This document shows, one piece after another, positions 5,961 through 12,711 of a stretch of 37,998 nt of DNA (within the stretch, counting starts at the first letter, position 1; each line of letters starts with the position of its first letter). This DNA is from a virus. Where the stretch lies: positions 1 to 37,998 of the IMG/VR virus record IMGVR_UViG_3300044643_000282; one strand, given 5' to 3'. The notes beneath the pieces are model-generated. The model did not search any database and had not been told where the DNA came from. It saw only the letters and a list, made by a program, of their open reading frames with translations. The translations under genes and the position numbers were made by a program.

Positions 5961-6700
5961 TGTTAGCAATGAAAATCGACATGAGCGATCTGGATCGTAA
6001 GTTTGCCCTCCTGCTGGAGATGCCACGGACGATTGAGAAAGCTATTGTCGGTGCAATGACCGACACGGTCAAAGAAGTTCATGCTGCCCAGATACAGGAA
6101 ATGAAGCTGTCGCTTCACATGCCTACGCCCTGGATTCAAAGAGGCCTGAAGATGTCTTTGCCATACGGTAAGGACTTTATGGGCAAAAGCGCAAGATATG
6201 GTCAAACGCTTGCTAACTCAGGTACGTTTTTTGAAGAAGGGGCAACTGGTAAAAGCCCTAACGAGGTCATTCGTCCACACGTTCAGGGTGGGCCTCGCAA
6301 ATTAAAAGCATCTGAATATCGCATCCAGTCCGTTAGCCGGGGTGCTGGGCCTTATACCATCATGGGAAGGAATTATCCAAAAAACATGCACGGCAACATC
6401 CCAGCGTCTGTTTACAGCCGTATGGTGTCTGATCTTGGCGCAGTTCCGACTGCAATGCCAAAGGCTGAAAACAACCAGGCCAGAACAGCCAAGTTCTTTT
6501 TGATGAAACGCGAAGATGGCCAGGAGTTCATTGCAGAACGCATCGGCAAAAATGAATTGCGCACTGTCCTGATATTCACTAACAATGCACCAAATTATAA
6601 AAAGCGGTATGATTATTATGGCGTTGGTAGGGAACAGGTAGCTTATTCGCTGCCTCGCCATTTTGACCGCATCCTTTTAAGATATATGAGTAAGCTTTAA
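5960..6700 (+). CDS. Putative minor tail protein Z-like / tail-completion-like protein
   Basis: A 246-residue protein. The first 80 residues (AIVGAMTDTVKEVHAAQIQEMK, then HMPTPWIQRGLKM) look like the minor tail protein Z-like family, which has an N-terminal helix with 'A-x-T-x-K' followed by 'PTPW/Y' and a beta-rich body. The rest is beta-rich with Arg/Lys and aromatic residues. What is odd is the position: it lies in the early replication operon, over 9 kb from the tail genes and on the same strand. It starts at TAATG; a second ATG three codons in is an alternative. Function by similarity is uncertain. Confidence 0.55.
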   Translation: MLAMKIDMSDLDRKFALLLEMPRTIEKAIVGAMTDTVKEVHAAQIQEMKLSLHMPTPWIQRGLKMSLPYGKDFMGKSARYGQTLANSGTFFEEGATGKSPNEVIRPHVQGGPRKLKASEYRIQSVSRGAGPYTIMGRNYPKNMHGNIPASVYSRMVSDLGAVPTAMPKAENNQARTAKFFLMKREDGQEFIAERIGKNELRTVLIFTNNAPNYKKRYDYYGVGREQVAYSLPRHFDRILLRYMSKL

Positions 6701-6703
6701 CAT

Positions 6704-6895
6704 ATGACTAACGATAACATTGACCACGAAGGCCCAAAGCATCTGTACGCCTGTGCAGTACTCAGTGATCTGATGATCCTGCTAAACAACGCAGCCAAAG
6801 AAGGGCTGGATCGGCGCGATGAAGACGGTTTGATTTACGATTGGGCTTTCTGGTCCCGCGAGTGCGCGAAGGCGCTGGGCGTAAAGAAAATTTAG
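6704..6895 (+). CDS. Hypothetical protein, 63 residues, last gene of early operon
   Basis: Small acidic protein 3 bases after the previous stop. It has a helical segment YACAVLSDLMILLNNAAKEGL and ends with WAFWSRECAKALGV. No strong ribosome site precedes the ATG, so translation may depend on the upstream gene. No domain is recognised. It ends the run of tightly spaced early genes before the operator-rich non-coding stretch. Confidence 0.55.
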   Translation: MTNDNIDHEGPKHLYACAVLSDLMILLNNAAKEGLDRRDEDGLIYDWAFWSRECAKALGVKKI

Positions 6896-7198
6896 CCCAG
6901 AAATCGTATGGCCCAAAATTTTGGCCCATAAATCGTATGGGGGGGTGATGCTCCATAAATCGTATGGGGGTATGGGGGTGATTTTCGCCGTTCCCCGTCT
7001 GTTCGCCGTTTTCGGCATGGGGTAGCTTGCCAGCGGCAAGGCGCGGCAATCCGTCAATTTTAGGCTTTATATATAGGCGGGCCACGGCATCGCGTCGTGA
7101 CGCCAAAATAATTTTGCTATGGCGTCATTTTCCCATTGACACGTCATCATGTCGTGATTATTGCGGCGATATTGATTTTAAAAATGGGAGTAAATTTT
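6896..7198 (+). promoter_or_regulatory. Operator-rich non-coding region before the accessory block
   Basis: About 300 bases without a convincing gene, unusually dense in repeats. It holds three copies of a 15-base dyad (6897-6967), a perfect 12-base palindrome CCAAAATTTTGG (6913-6924), two direct repeats TTCGCCGTT (6984-6992, 7002-7010), a CTTGCC-AGC-GGCAAG dyad (7026-7040), a TATATA box (7068-7073) and an inverted repeat TGACGCCA/TGGCGTCA (7098-7105, 7120-7127). It most likely holds the promoter and control sites of the 7199-9414 genes. No single promoter could be fixed by spacing. Confidence 0.6.
6897..6967. repeat. Three copies of a 15-base operator-like dyad
   Basis: CCATAAATCGTATGG occurs exactly at 6926-6940 and 6953-6967, and with one change (G for T) at 6897-6911. 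Each unit is a CCATA-N5-TATGG inverted repeat. Centre-to-centre spacings are 29 and 27 bases, so the units are close to helically phased but not exactly. G-runs follow the last two copies. This is the layout of a multi-site phage operator. The small HTH protein at 9262-9414 is one possible ligand. Confidence 0.7.
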
Positions 7199-7366
7199 AT
7201 GTCTAATACGGTTTTCGGGTTTATCTTGTTTATTGTTAGCATTGCCATTTTCACGGCGATTCTTGTTACTGGTGCATCATTTTTGGCAGGGCATGTTGCG
7301 CTTGCTATCTTGCTTGTTTGCATGTTCGGAATGGGCGTGGGCGTTACCATCATTGAGCGCGATTGA
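7199..7366 (+). CDS. Small two-span membrane protein
   Basis: A 55-residue protein beginning MSNTVFGF. The ATG at 7199 follows TGGGAG by 8 bases, so I prefer it to an upstream in-frame start at 7136. Almost all of it is hydrophobic, with two likely membrane segments (about residues 4-25 and 28-50) and a short charged tail IIERD. It could be an inner-membrane effector or a holin-like peptide, though it is far from the endolysin. The same leader precedes the next two genes. Confidence 0.6.
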   Translation: MSNTVFGFILFIVSIAIFTAILVTGASFLAGHVALAILLVCMFGMGVGVTIIERD

Positions 7367-7394
7367 TTAACTTTTGATATTGGGAGTATTTATA

Positions 7395-7664
7395 ATGACA
7401 TATGACGAATGGATTGAAACATATAAGCCAGTGCAAAATGACATAGACCAACATGCTGGATTCGACGGCACTATGTTTGAAACTTGTGGCGATGAAATAG
7501 AGCGCGTTAGGGAAGCAAGGGATAAAAACCTAGTGTGGACCTTATGCGATGAAGACGGCGAAATGTTCATCGTGAGCGGTTTTTGGCATATCAATCGGCT
7601 TGGCTATTTTATAACGGAATCGCCATATAGCGGCGAGCGTGGCGAGATTGAGATTTCATTTTAA
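7395..7664 (+). CDS. Hypothetical phage protein, 89 residues
   Basis: Starts MTYDEWIETYKP at the ATG 8 bases after TGGGAG (7381-7386). Acidic and aromatic-rich, with the pattern FDGTMFETCGDEIERV, a V-W-T strand, and a GYFITESPY segment near the end, suggesting a compact alpha/beta fold. I recognise it only as a conserved-looking phage or plasmid hypothetical. No catalytic motif, membrane segment or signal peptide. It belongs to the three-gene set sharing one leader, so it is probably co-regulated with its neighbours. Confidence 0.65.
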   Translation: MTYDEWIETYKPVQNDIDQHAGFDGTMFETCGDEIERVREARDKNLVWTLCDEDGEMFIVSGFWHINRLGYFITESPYSGERGEIEISF

Positions 7665-7688
7665 CTTTTAACATTGGGAGTAAATATC

Positions 7689-8735
7689 ATGTCCAACACT
7701 AATGCAATGGTTGCCCATATTTGGGCGCAACAAGAAAAAGATTCGGGCAAATCAGCAAACGGTAACCTATGGTTTAACGGTGCAACCCTTTTTTCCTATC
7801 GGACGCCCATTGCGCGTTTCGTTCAATCAATCGATGGGCGGCGCGTGGTGCTGGTGACATCGGAAAAGTTTTCGATGACAACAAGCTGCAAACATATGCC
7901 CGCGCTATGGCGTTCGATAGGCAGTGGCGCAAGGCCCACGCCATGTTTCAGCGTTCCTATTATTGCCCAAAGTGGCGCGTTCGGATACCATCCAGAATAT
8001 GCTCTAAGCAATCAAGAGCATGGCGTGAATCTCGCACACTTGATTGCCGAATATGACACCGTGGCGGCAAGGTCACTACGCGCCCGCGATATATACGGTG
8101 ACCAAACTTATTTGTTCGGAAAGCTTCAAGAGCGGGCGGATGCCGCGCTAGGCTATGCAAGCGCATTTGGCCTTGCCTTGCCATTTCTGGATGCGGGAAG
8201 CGATGCCCGTGAGATATGGCGCAAGCGTCAAGAGCGGGAAGCGAAAAACAATACGCCCGAAGCAATCGCCAAGAGAGAGAGGGCGCGTTTGAAGCGCATC
8301 GAGCTTTATCAGGCAAAGAGAGCCGAAGCAAAGCGCATTGCTTTATTGCAAGGCATGGAATTGCTGGAAGCATGGAAGAATGGTGCAAGCGTACTATCGT
8401 GGCGGATGCCAAGGATTGATGAAAGCAACGGCGCTTTTCTTCGCATCCACGGTGACAATCTCGAAACATCGCAAGGCGCATCGGTTCCACTATCCCATGC
8501 AATTCGCGTCTTCCAATTTGTAAAGTTATGTCGTGAGCGAAATCAAGAATGGAATCGAAACGGGAAAACACTTCGGGTTGGGCATTTTCAAGTGGATTCT
8601 GTCAATCCGGACGGTTCATTTAGAGCGGGATGCCATTTTATCTCTTGGCACGAAATCGAGCGGGTTGCCCGCAAGCATGATTTGTTTGGAGTCGATGCAA
8701 TCGACACTACGGAACAAAAGGAAATGGCGGCATGA
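7689..8735 (+). CDS. Conserved hypothetical phage protein with central basic coiled coil
   Basis: A 348-residue protein starting MSNTNAMVAHIWAQQ at the ATG 8 bases after TGGGAG. The N-terminal domain (1-120) has strands and short turns (NLWFNGATLFSYRTPIARFV; VLVTSEKFSMTTSCKH). Residues about 170-225 are a highly charged Arg/Lys/Ala helix, probably coiled coil. The C-terminal domain repeats an N-terminal-like layout (WRMPRIDESNGAFLRIHG and SFRAGCHFISWHEI). Function unknown. The Ser/His/Cys residues do not form a known catalytic signature. The next gene overlaps its end by 4 bases. Confidence 0.65.
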   Translation: MSNTNAMVAHIWAQQEKDSGKSANGNLWFNGATLFSYRTPIARFVQSIDGRRVVLVTSEKFSMTTSCKHMPALWRSIGSGARPTPCFSVPIIAQSGAFGYHPEYALSNQEHGVNLAHLIAEYDTVAARSLRARDIYGDQTYLFGKLQERADAALGYASAFGLALPFLDAGSDAREIWRKRQEREAKNNTPEAIAKRERARLKRIELYQAKRAEAKRIALLQGMELLEAWKNGASVLSWRMPRIDESNGAFLRIHGDNLETSQGASVPLSHAIRVFQFVKLCRERNQEWNRNGKTLRVGHFQVDSVNPDGSFRAGCHFISWHEIERVARKHDLFGVDAIDTTEQKEMAA

Positions 8736-9265
8736 GAATCGAAACGATAGAGATTTACACTTTCAATGAATTGTCCGAACAAACAAAAGCCAAGGTTCGG
8801 GACAATTTCCGCGAAATGTCCGATTTATGGGGATGGGCTGATGATTATTGGCAATCCGCAAGGGAATTTTCGAGAATCTCGCCTATTGATATTTGGGAAG
8901 CTGACTATTGTTACGCCAGGGTTGAAACGCGCTGGACTGGTGACGATTCAATCGCTGAATTGTCCGGATTGAGGGCATGGAAATGGCTCTTAAATAACGG
9001 ATGGTTTGAATGGGCAGAAAAGAATGCAAAGGGTGATTGCACGATGACGGGATTCAACGGGGATTGCCCATTCGCAGATGCCTTTATTGAGTACAAAAGC
9101 AACCCATTAAAAACGCCAAGCGTATTGCAAGTTTTTAGAGAGGCGGCTCAATCGTGGGTTTATGAGGCGCAAAGAGACATGGAATATGCTTACACCGATG
9201 CGGCGATTGATGATTCAATCGAATGCAACGAATATGAATTTTATTCCAATGGTTGCATAGCATGA
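8732..9265 (+). CDS. Conserved phage protein with 'FNELSEQTKAKVRDNF' N-terminus
   Basis: A 177-residue protein. The opening, IEIYTFNELSEQTKAKVRDNFRE, matches a well-known but uncharacterised phage family (short strand, 'F-x-E-L-x-x-x-A/T-K-x-K-A/V-R', then W-rich sequence). The rest is acidic and rich in Trp, Tyr and Asp, with a DCPFADAF segment and a C-terminal helix that ends in Glu/Asp/Tyr-rich sequence. Overlaps of ATGA with both the preceding and the following gene show tight coupling. Role unknown. Its extreme acidity would fit a DNA-mimic or binding partner, but that is speculative. Confidence 0.7.
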   Translation: MRIETIEIYTFNELSEQTKAKVRDNFREMSDLWGWADDYWQSAREFSRISPIDIWEADYCYARVETRWTGDDSIAELSGLRAWKWLLNNGWFEWAEKNAKGDCTMTGFNGDCPFADAFIEYKSNPLKTPSVLQVFREAAQSWVYEAQRDMEYAYTDAAIDDSIECNEYEFYSNGCIA

Positions 9266-9414
9266 ACGTCAAGGCATGGCGCAAGGCGCGTAACCTAACG
9301 CAAGAAAAGGCGGCAAGCTTATTGGGTTTGTCGTGGCGTCAATATCAGCGACTAGAGGCAGGGCATAGCAAACTATCGGGAAGTGTCGCAAGATTGATTG
9401 ACATTCTGCCCTAG
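9262..9414 (+). CDS. Mini XRE-type helix-turn-helix protein, 50 residues
   Basis: A 50-codon gene opened by an ATGA overlap with the preceding gene. Nearly the whole protein is a Cro/CI-type HTH: KAWRKARNLTQEKAASLLGL, then SWRQYQRLEAG, then a closing helix VARLIDIL. Size is the minimum for this fold, so it probably acts as a dimer. It is the last gene before a strong terminator. It may control its own block through the dyads at 6897-6967 or act on another promoter. The target is inferred. Confidence 0.75.
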   Translation: MNVKAWRKARNLTQEKAASLLGLSWRQYQRLEAGHSKLSGSVARLIDILP

Positions 9415-9438
9415 CCATTATCACCATCACCGAAAAAT

Positions 9439-9466
9439 AGGCCCGCCATTGAGCGGGCCTTTTTTT
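9439..9466 (+). terminator. Rho-independent terminator ending the early/accessory block
   Basis: AGGCCCGC (9439-9446), loop CATTGA, GCGGGCCT (9453-9460), directly followed by a T-run to 9466. This is a GC-rich 8-bp stem with classic U-tract, 25 bases after the stop of the mini HTH gene. It separates early transcription from the late packaging genes. Confidence 0.9.
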
Positions 9467-9826
9467 GTGCCTTGCGCAGATACAAGATTGCGGCTCGTGC
9501 AAGCCACCTAAGCCTATGCCGTTGCGCTTGGCTATATAGGTGGCAAGGCCTTGCGGATTGACGCCCTAGCATGGCCCTATGGCGCTCTATGGCCTATAAT
9601 ATCATGGCACAAAAACTAGGTTCTTCCAGCCGGATGCCCCCTGCGGGTGATTGGAAGCCCAATTTTTCCGCAGAGAAAGTAATTTCCAAACCTATTGTTG
9701 AAATTATGTTGCTCAGTTTTGTACTAGACAGGCTGTTGCCCTGATGTCACAATGTGGAAATGAACCCATAAGTCCCGTTTCAAACGGAAATTAAAATGAT
9801 ATTTTCAGGTCAATTTAGGAACCATT
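9467..9826 (+). other. Structured non-coding region before terminase (candidate packaging site / late promoter)
   Basis: About 360 bases with no convincing gene. It holds a hairpin GCCACCTAAGCC/GGCT-ATA-TAGGTGGC (9503-9544), an abutting 12-base palindrome GCAAGGCCTTGC (9543-9554), three TATGGC-like direct repeats (9571-9593), a TATAAT (9595-9600), an inverted repeat CTTCCA/TGGAAG (9623-9628, 9652-9657) and a dyad CCGTTT-C-AAACGG (9775-9787). A TTGAAA (9698) with TACTAG (9722) at 18 bases is the best late-promoter candidate. Position just upstream of terS suits a cos or pac site. Inference only. Confidence 0.5.
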
Positions 9827-10264
9827 GTGTCATCATATCAGCGTAAACCTACTACTGGTGGGGTTATAATCGGATCGTCGTATGACGAAGCGCGTACACG
9901 CAAGGTAAATGCCGAAGCAGAAATTGCGGAACTGGAGCTTGCCAAGATTCGCGGCACTCTTTGCATGACCAACGATGTTGTTGCGGCTTGGGAAAGCGTC
10001 CTTCACGCCTGTAAAGCCAAGTTCCTTGCCCTGCCTACTAAAGTAGCTCCAATTTTAGCCACGGAAACAGATGTTGTTGTGGCCAAGGATCATTTGGAGA
10101 ATGCGATCCGCGAAGCACTGGCGGAACTTTCCAACTACCAGCCCAGCATCGATCCTGTCCGCACTGGATCGGTGTCAGAAGAGGCCACAGTTGAAACCGC
10201 TGTGGTCGAGCAGCCTAAGCGCAAAGTTGGACGCCCTAAGAAGGGTCGAACGATAATCGTATGA
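9827..10264 (+). CDS. terS: Terminase small subunit
   Basis: A 145-residue protein starting at GTG (9827) after AGGA. It has the TerS/Nu1-like layout: an N-terminal basic segment (DEARTRKVNAEAEIAELELAKIRGTL), a central helix pair with AWESVLHACKAKFLALPTKVAP, and a long C-terminal helix ending in a basic tail (KRKVGRPKKG) that may contact DNA. It overlaps the start of the large subunit by 4 bases (ATGA). TerS recognises the packaging site and regulates TerL. Recognition is by position and the lP-x-x-x-AP pattern seen in this family. Confidence 0.85.
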   Translation: MSSYQRKPTTGGVIIGSSYDEARTRKVNAEAEIAELELAKIRGTLCMTNDVVAAWESVLHACKAKFLALPTKVAPILATETDVVVAKDHLENAIREALAELSNYQPSIDPVRTGSVSEEATVETAVVEQPKRKVGRPKKGRTIIV

Positions 10265-12117
10265 TCGAACAAGCCACCAGAGAATCCGCACTGGAGCAAA
10301 TGGCCAAGGCCATGAAGCAGATGACGCCACCTCCGCGCATGAGTGTGGCGCAGTGGGCCGACCATGAACGGCGGCTGGATTCGCAAAGCAGTTCTGAACC
10401 TGGTCGATGGGTGACATCAAGGGCTGAATACCAGCGCGGTATCATGGATGCTTGCTCTGACCCGCTGGTCAAAGAGGTTGTGGTGATGTGCGGTGCGCAG
10501 CTTGGCAAGTCTGAAATGCTGCTAAACACCATTGGATACCACATGGCCCACGATCCTGCACCTATTCTGATGATGCAGCCAACCGTGGATATGGCTCAGT
10601 CGTTTTCGAAGGACCGCGTAACTGCGGGTCTGTTACGCTCAACCCCTTGTCTTCGGGACAAGGTCAAAGACAGTAAGGCTAAAGATGCAAACAATACCAC
10701 GCTTCATAAAGTTTTCCCTGGTGGCGCTCTTTCTCTTGTCGGTGCTAATTCTCCTAGTTCCCTTGCTTCTCGCCCGATTCGTGTTGTTCTTTGCGATGAA
10801 GTTGATCGATACCCTCCTTCTGCTGGCGAGGAGGGCGATCCAATATCTCTTGCCAAACGAAGAGCCGCAACCTTCTGGAACAGGAAGATCATTTTAGTAT
10901 CGACGCCAACTAACAAAGGTGGAAGCCGGATAGAGTCGGCTTATACGGAAAGTGACCAGCGCAAGTTCATGGTTCCATGCCATGAATGCGGACATAAACA
11001 GGTTTTGGCGTGGTCGAATGTGACTTGGACTGGCGATAATCCCAGCACTGGCGCTTATCACTGCGCCGAATGTGGTGCGGTCTGGTCCGATACGGATCGG
11101 CATAGGGCTGTTCGCAATGGTGAATGGGTGGCTTTTGCGCCGTTCAACGGCGTGGCAGGATTTCATCTGAACGCACTTTACTCGCCTTGGTCAGTGTTAT
11201 CCGACGCAATTGAAGAATTTTTGGCGGCAAGGAAGAATCCAATGCGCCTTAAAACCTTTGTAAACACCTTCCTTGGTGAGACATGGGAAGATGCTGGCGA
11301 GGGTGTAGATGATTATGCTGTTGCGCAGCGCAAGGAAGATTACGAAGGCATCCCTGACGAGGTAGTGCTGCTAACGGCTGGAGCCGACGTTCAGGATGAC
11401 CGCGTCGAAGTCGAGATTGTGGGCTGGGGCGCTGGCGAAGAAAGCTGGCAGATTGATTACCATGTGATTTACGGCGATCCGTCCACCACACAGCTATGGC
11501 ACAAGGTCGATGAAGTCTTGCTGGCGACCTATGAGCATCCGTGTGGTGAGCCAATGCTTGTCCGCGCCACCTGTATCGATACTGGCGGACACCACACACG
11601 GGCTGTTTACAACTATGCCAAGACACGCGCCGGACATAGAGTTTTTGCCATCAAGGGTGTTGGCGGAGAGGGCAAGCCGATTGTCGGGCGTCCGTCCAAG
11701 AACAACATCGGCAGGGTTCCGCTTTATCCCATTGGCGTTGATACGGCAAAAGAGGTTCATTACTCGCGCCTGAAGATGGATGAGGCTGGTCCAGGCTATT
11801 GTCACTTCCCTGCCAAACGGGATGACGAGTATTTTAAGCAGCTAACTGCTGAAAAGCAGATGATCCGCTATCACAAGGGCTTTCCGTCGCGAGTTTGGGT
11901 TAAAACGCGAACACGAAATGAGGCTTTGGACGTTCGAGTGTATGCAATTGCGGCACTTACAATCTTGAATGTAAATATGGATAGCGTGGCCCGTAAGTTT
12001 TATGCTAACATGGAAAAGCATAAATTGCCAAATGTCGAAGAAGCTGATAAACGCCATCCTTTAACGGCTGGCAAAAAGCCTGTTCGTAGAGGCGGTTTCG
12101 CTAACAACTGGCGCTGA
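10261..12117 (+). CDS. terL: Terminase large subunit, GpA family
   Basis: A 618-residue packaging motor of the lambda GpA type: an ATPase that pumps DNA into the prohead and a nuclease that cuts it. The Walker A-like motif is CGAQLGKSE (77-85) and Walker B is RVVLCDEVD (174-182). The zinc ligands C240/C243 and C268/C271 form paired CxxC motifs typical of GpA. The nuclease domain begins near AGADVQDDRVEVEIVGWG, with D376 as a likely metal ligand, and includes RNEALDVRVYAIAA near 560. Full length for the family. GpA-type terminases usually cut at specific cos sites, which bears on how the ends are formed. Confidence 0.95.
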   Translation: MIEQATRESALEQMAKAMKQMTPPPRMSVAQWADHERRLDSQSSSEPGRWVTSRAEYQRGIMDACSDPLVKEVVVMCGAQLGKSEMLLNTIGYHMAHDPAPILMMQPTVDMAQSFSKDRVTAGLLRSTPCLRDKVKDSKAKDANNTTLHKVFPGGALSLVGANSPSSLASRPIRVVLCDEVDRYPPSAGEEGDPISLAKRRAATFWNRKIILVSTPTNKGGSRIESAYTESDQRKFMVPCHECGHKQVLAWSNVTWTGDNPSTGAYHCAECGAVWSDTDRHRAVRNGEWVAFAPFNGVAGFHLNALYSPWSVLSDAIEEFLAARKNPMRLKTFVNTFLGETWEDAGEGVDDYAVAQRKEDYEGIPDEVVLLTAGADVQDDRVEVEIVGWGAGEESWQIDYHVIYGDPSTTQLWHKVDEVLLATYEHPCGEPMLVRATCIDTGGHHTRAVYNYAKTRAGHRVFAIKGVGGEGKPIVGRPSKNNIGRVPLYPIGVDTAKEVHYSRLKMDEAGPGYCHFPAKRDDEYFKQLTAEKQMIRYHKGFPSRVWVKTRTRNEALDVRVYAIAALTILNVNMDSVARKFYANMEKHKLPNVEEADKRHPLTAGKKPVRRGGFANNWR

Positions 12118-12123
12118 GGGATA

Positions 12124-12711
12124 ATGGCTAATCTTTTTGACGAGAATGAAGCACCAGAGGGCGAACCACTGAAGATCGTTGTTGGCGATTTTATCCAGTG
12201 GAAAAAGACGGCTCTGGCAGAGACATATCCTCCCGCGCTTTACTCCGCATCCTATGTTGCGCGGATAGCTGCTGGGACTAATGCTGAAATACAGATAGCA
12301 GCCGTCGAAAGAAGTGATTATTATTTATTCACAGCCAGTAGCGCGACATCTGCTGCCTTCGCCGCAGGTTTTTATCACTGGCAGCTTGAAGTTGTGCAAA
12401 CATCCAGCGGCAACCGCGTTGTGGTCGAACGCGGTGAGTTCGAAATTATTCAAGACCTTGATAACAGCGGCGCTGATCCACGCACTCATGCTGAGATTAT
12501 GCTCAATAAGATTGAGTCCTTGTTGCAGGGTCGCGCTGATAAGGATGTGTCCTCCTACTCTATTCAGGGCCGCTCTATTGCGAAAATGTCTATTGTGGAC
12601 TTGTTGCAGTGGCGCGATTATTATCGCAAAGAAGTTTCAAAGGAACGGCGCGATAACGCCATTGCTCTTGGAAAGAAGACTAAGACCACGATGAAGGTGC
12701 GTTTCCTATGA
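12124..12711 (+). CDS. Head-joining protein, gpW-like C-terminus with beta-sandwich N-terminus
   Basis: A 195-residue protein placed where lambda has gpW, between terL and the portal. Residues about 10-110 have strand patterns of an Ig-like/beta-sandwich domain (FIQWKKTA..., YLFTASSATS, HWQLEVVQTSSG). The C-terminal 80 residues are helical with IESLLQGRADKDVSSYSIQGRSIAKMSIVDLL, much like the region of gpW-type connectors that binds the portal. It therefore looks like a larger gpW relative with an added N-terminal domain. Its role in closing the head after packaging is inferred. Overlap with the portal gene is 4 bases. Confidence 0.65.
   Translation: MANLFDENEAPEGEPLKIVVGDFIQWKKTALAETYPPALYSASYVARIAAGTNAEIQIAAVERSDYYLFTASSATSAAFAAGFYHWQLEVVQTSSGNRVVVERGEFEIIQDLDNSGADPRTHAEIMLNKIESLLQGRADKDVSSYSIQGRSIAKMSIVDLLQWRDYYRKEVSKERRDNAIALGKKTKTTMKVRFL

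Noticed and set aside
9558-9600. TTGACG and TATAAT as a promoter pair
   Set aside because: The boxes are about 31 bases apart, far beyond 16-18. TATAAT alone may still be a -10 for an unusual promoter.
9604-9744. 46-codon frame before terS starting MAQKLGSSSRMPP
   Set aside because: No ribosome site, lies across the repeats and inverted repeats of the non-coding region, and resembles nothing I know. Treated as part of the structured gap.
10685-10897. 70-codon hydrophobic + strand frame inside terL
   Set aside because: It is out of frame within the ATPase domain between Walker A and B; its hydrophobic run comes from a CT-rich stretch of codons.
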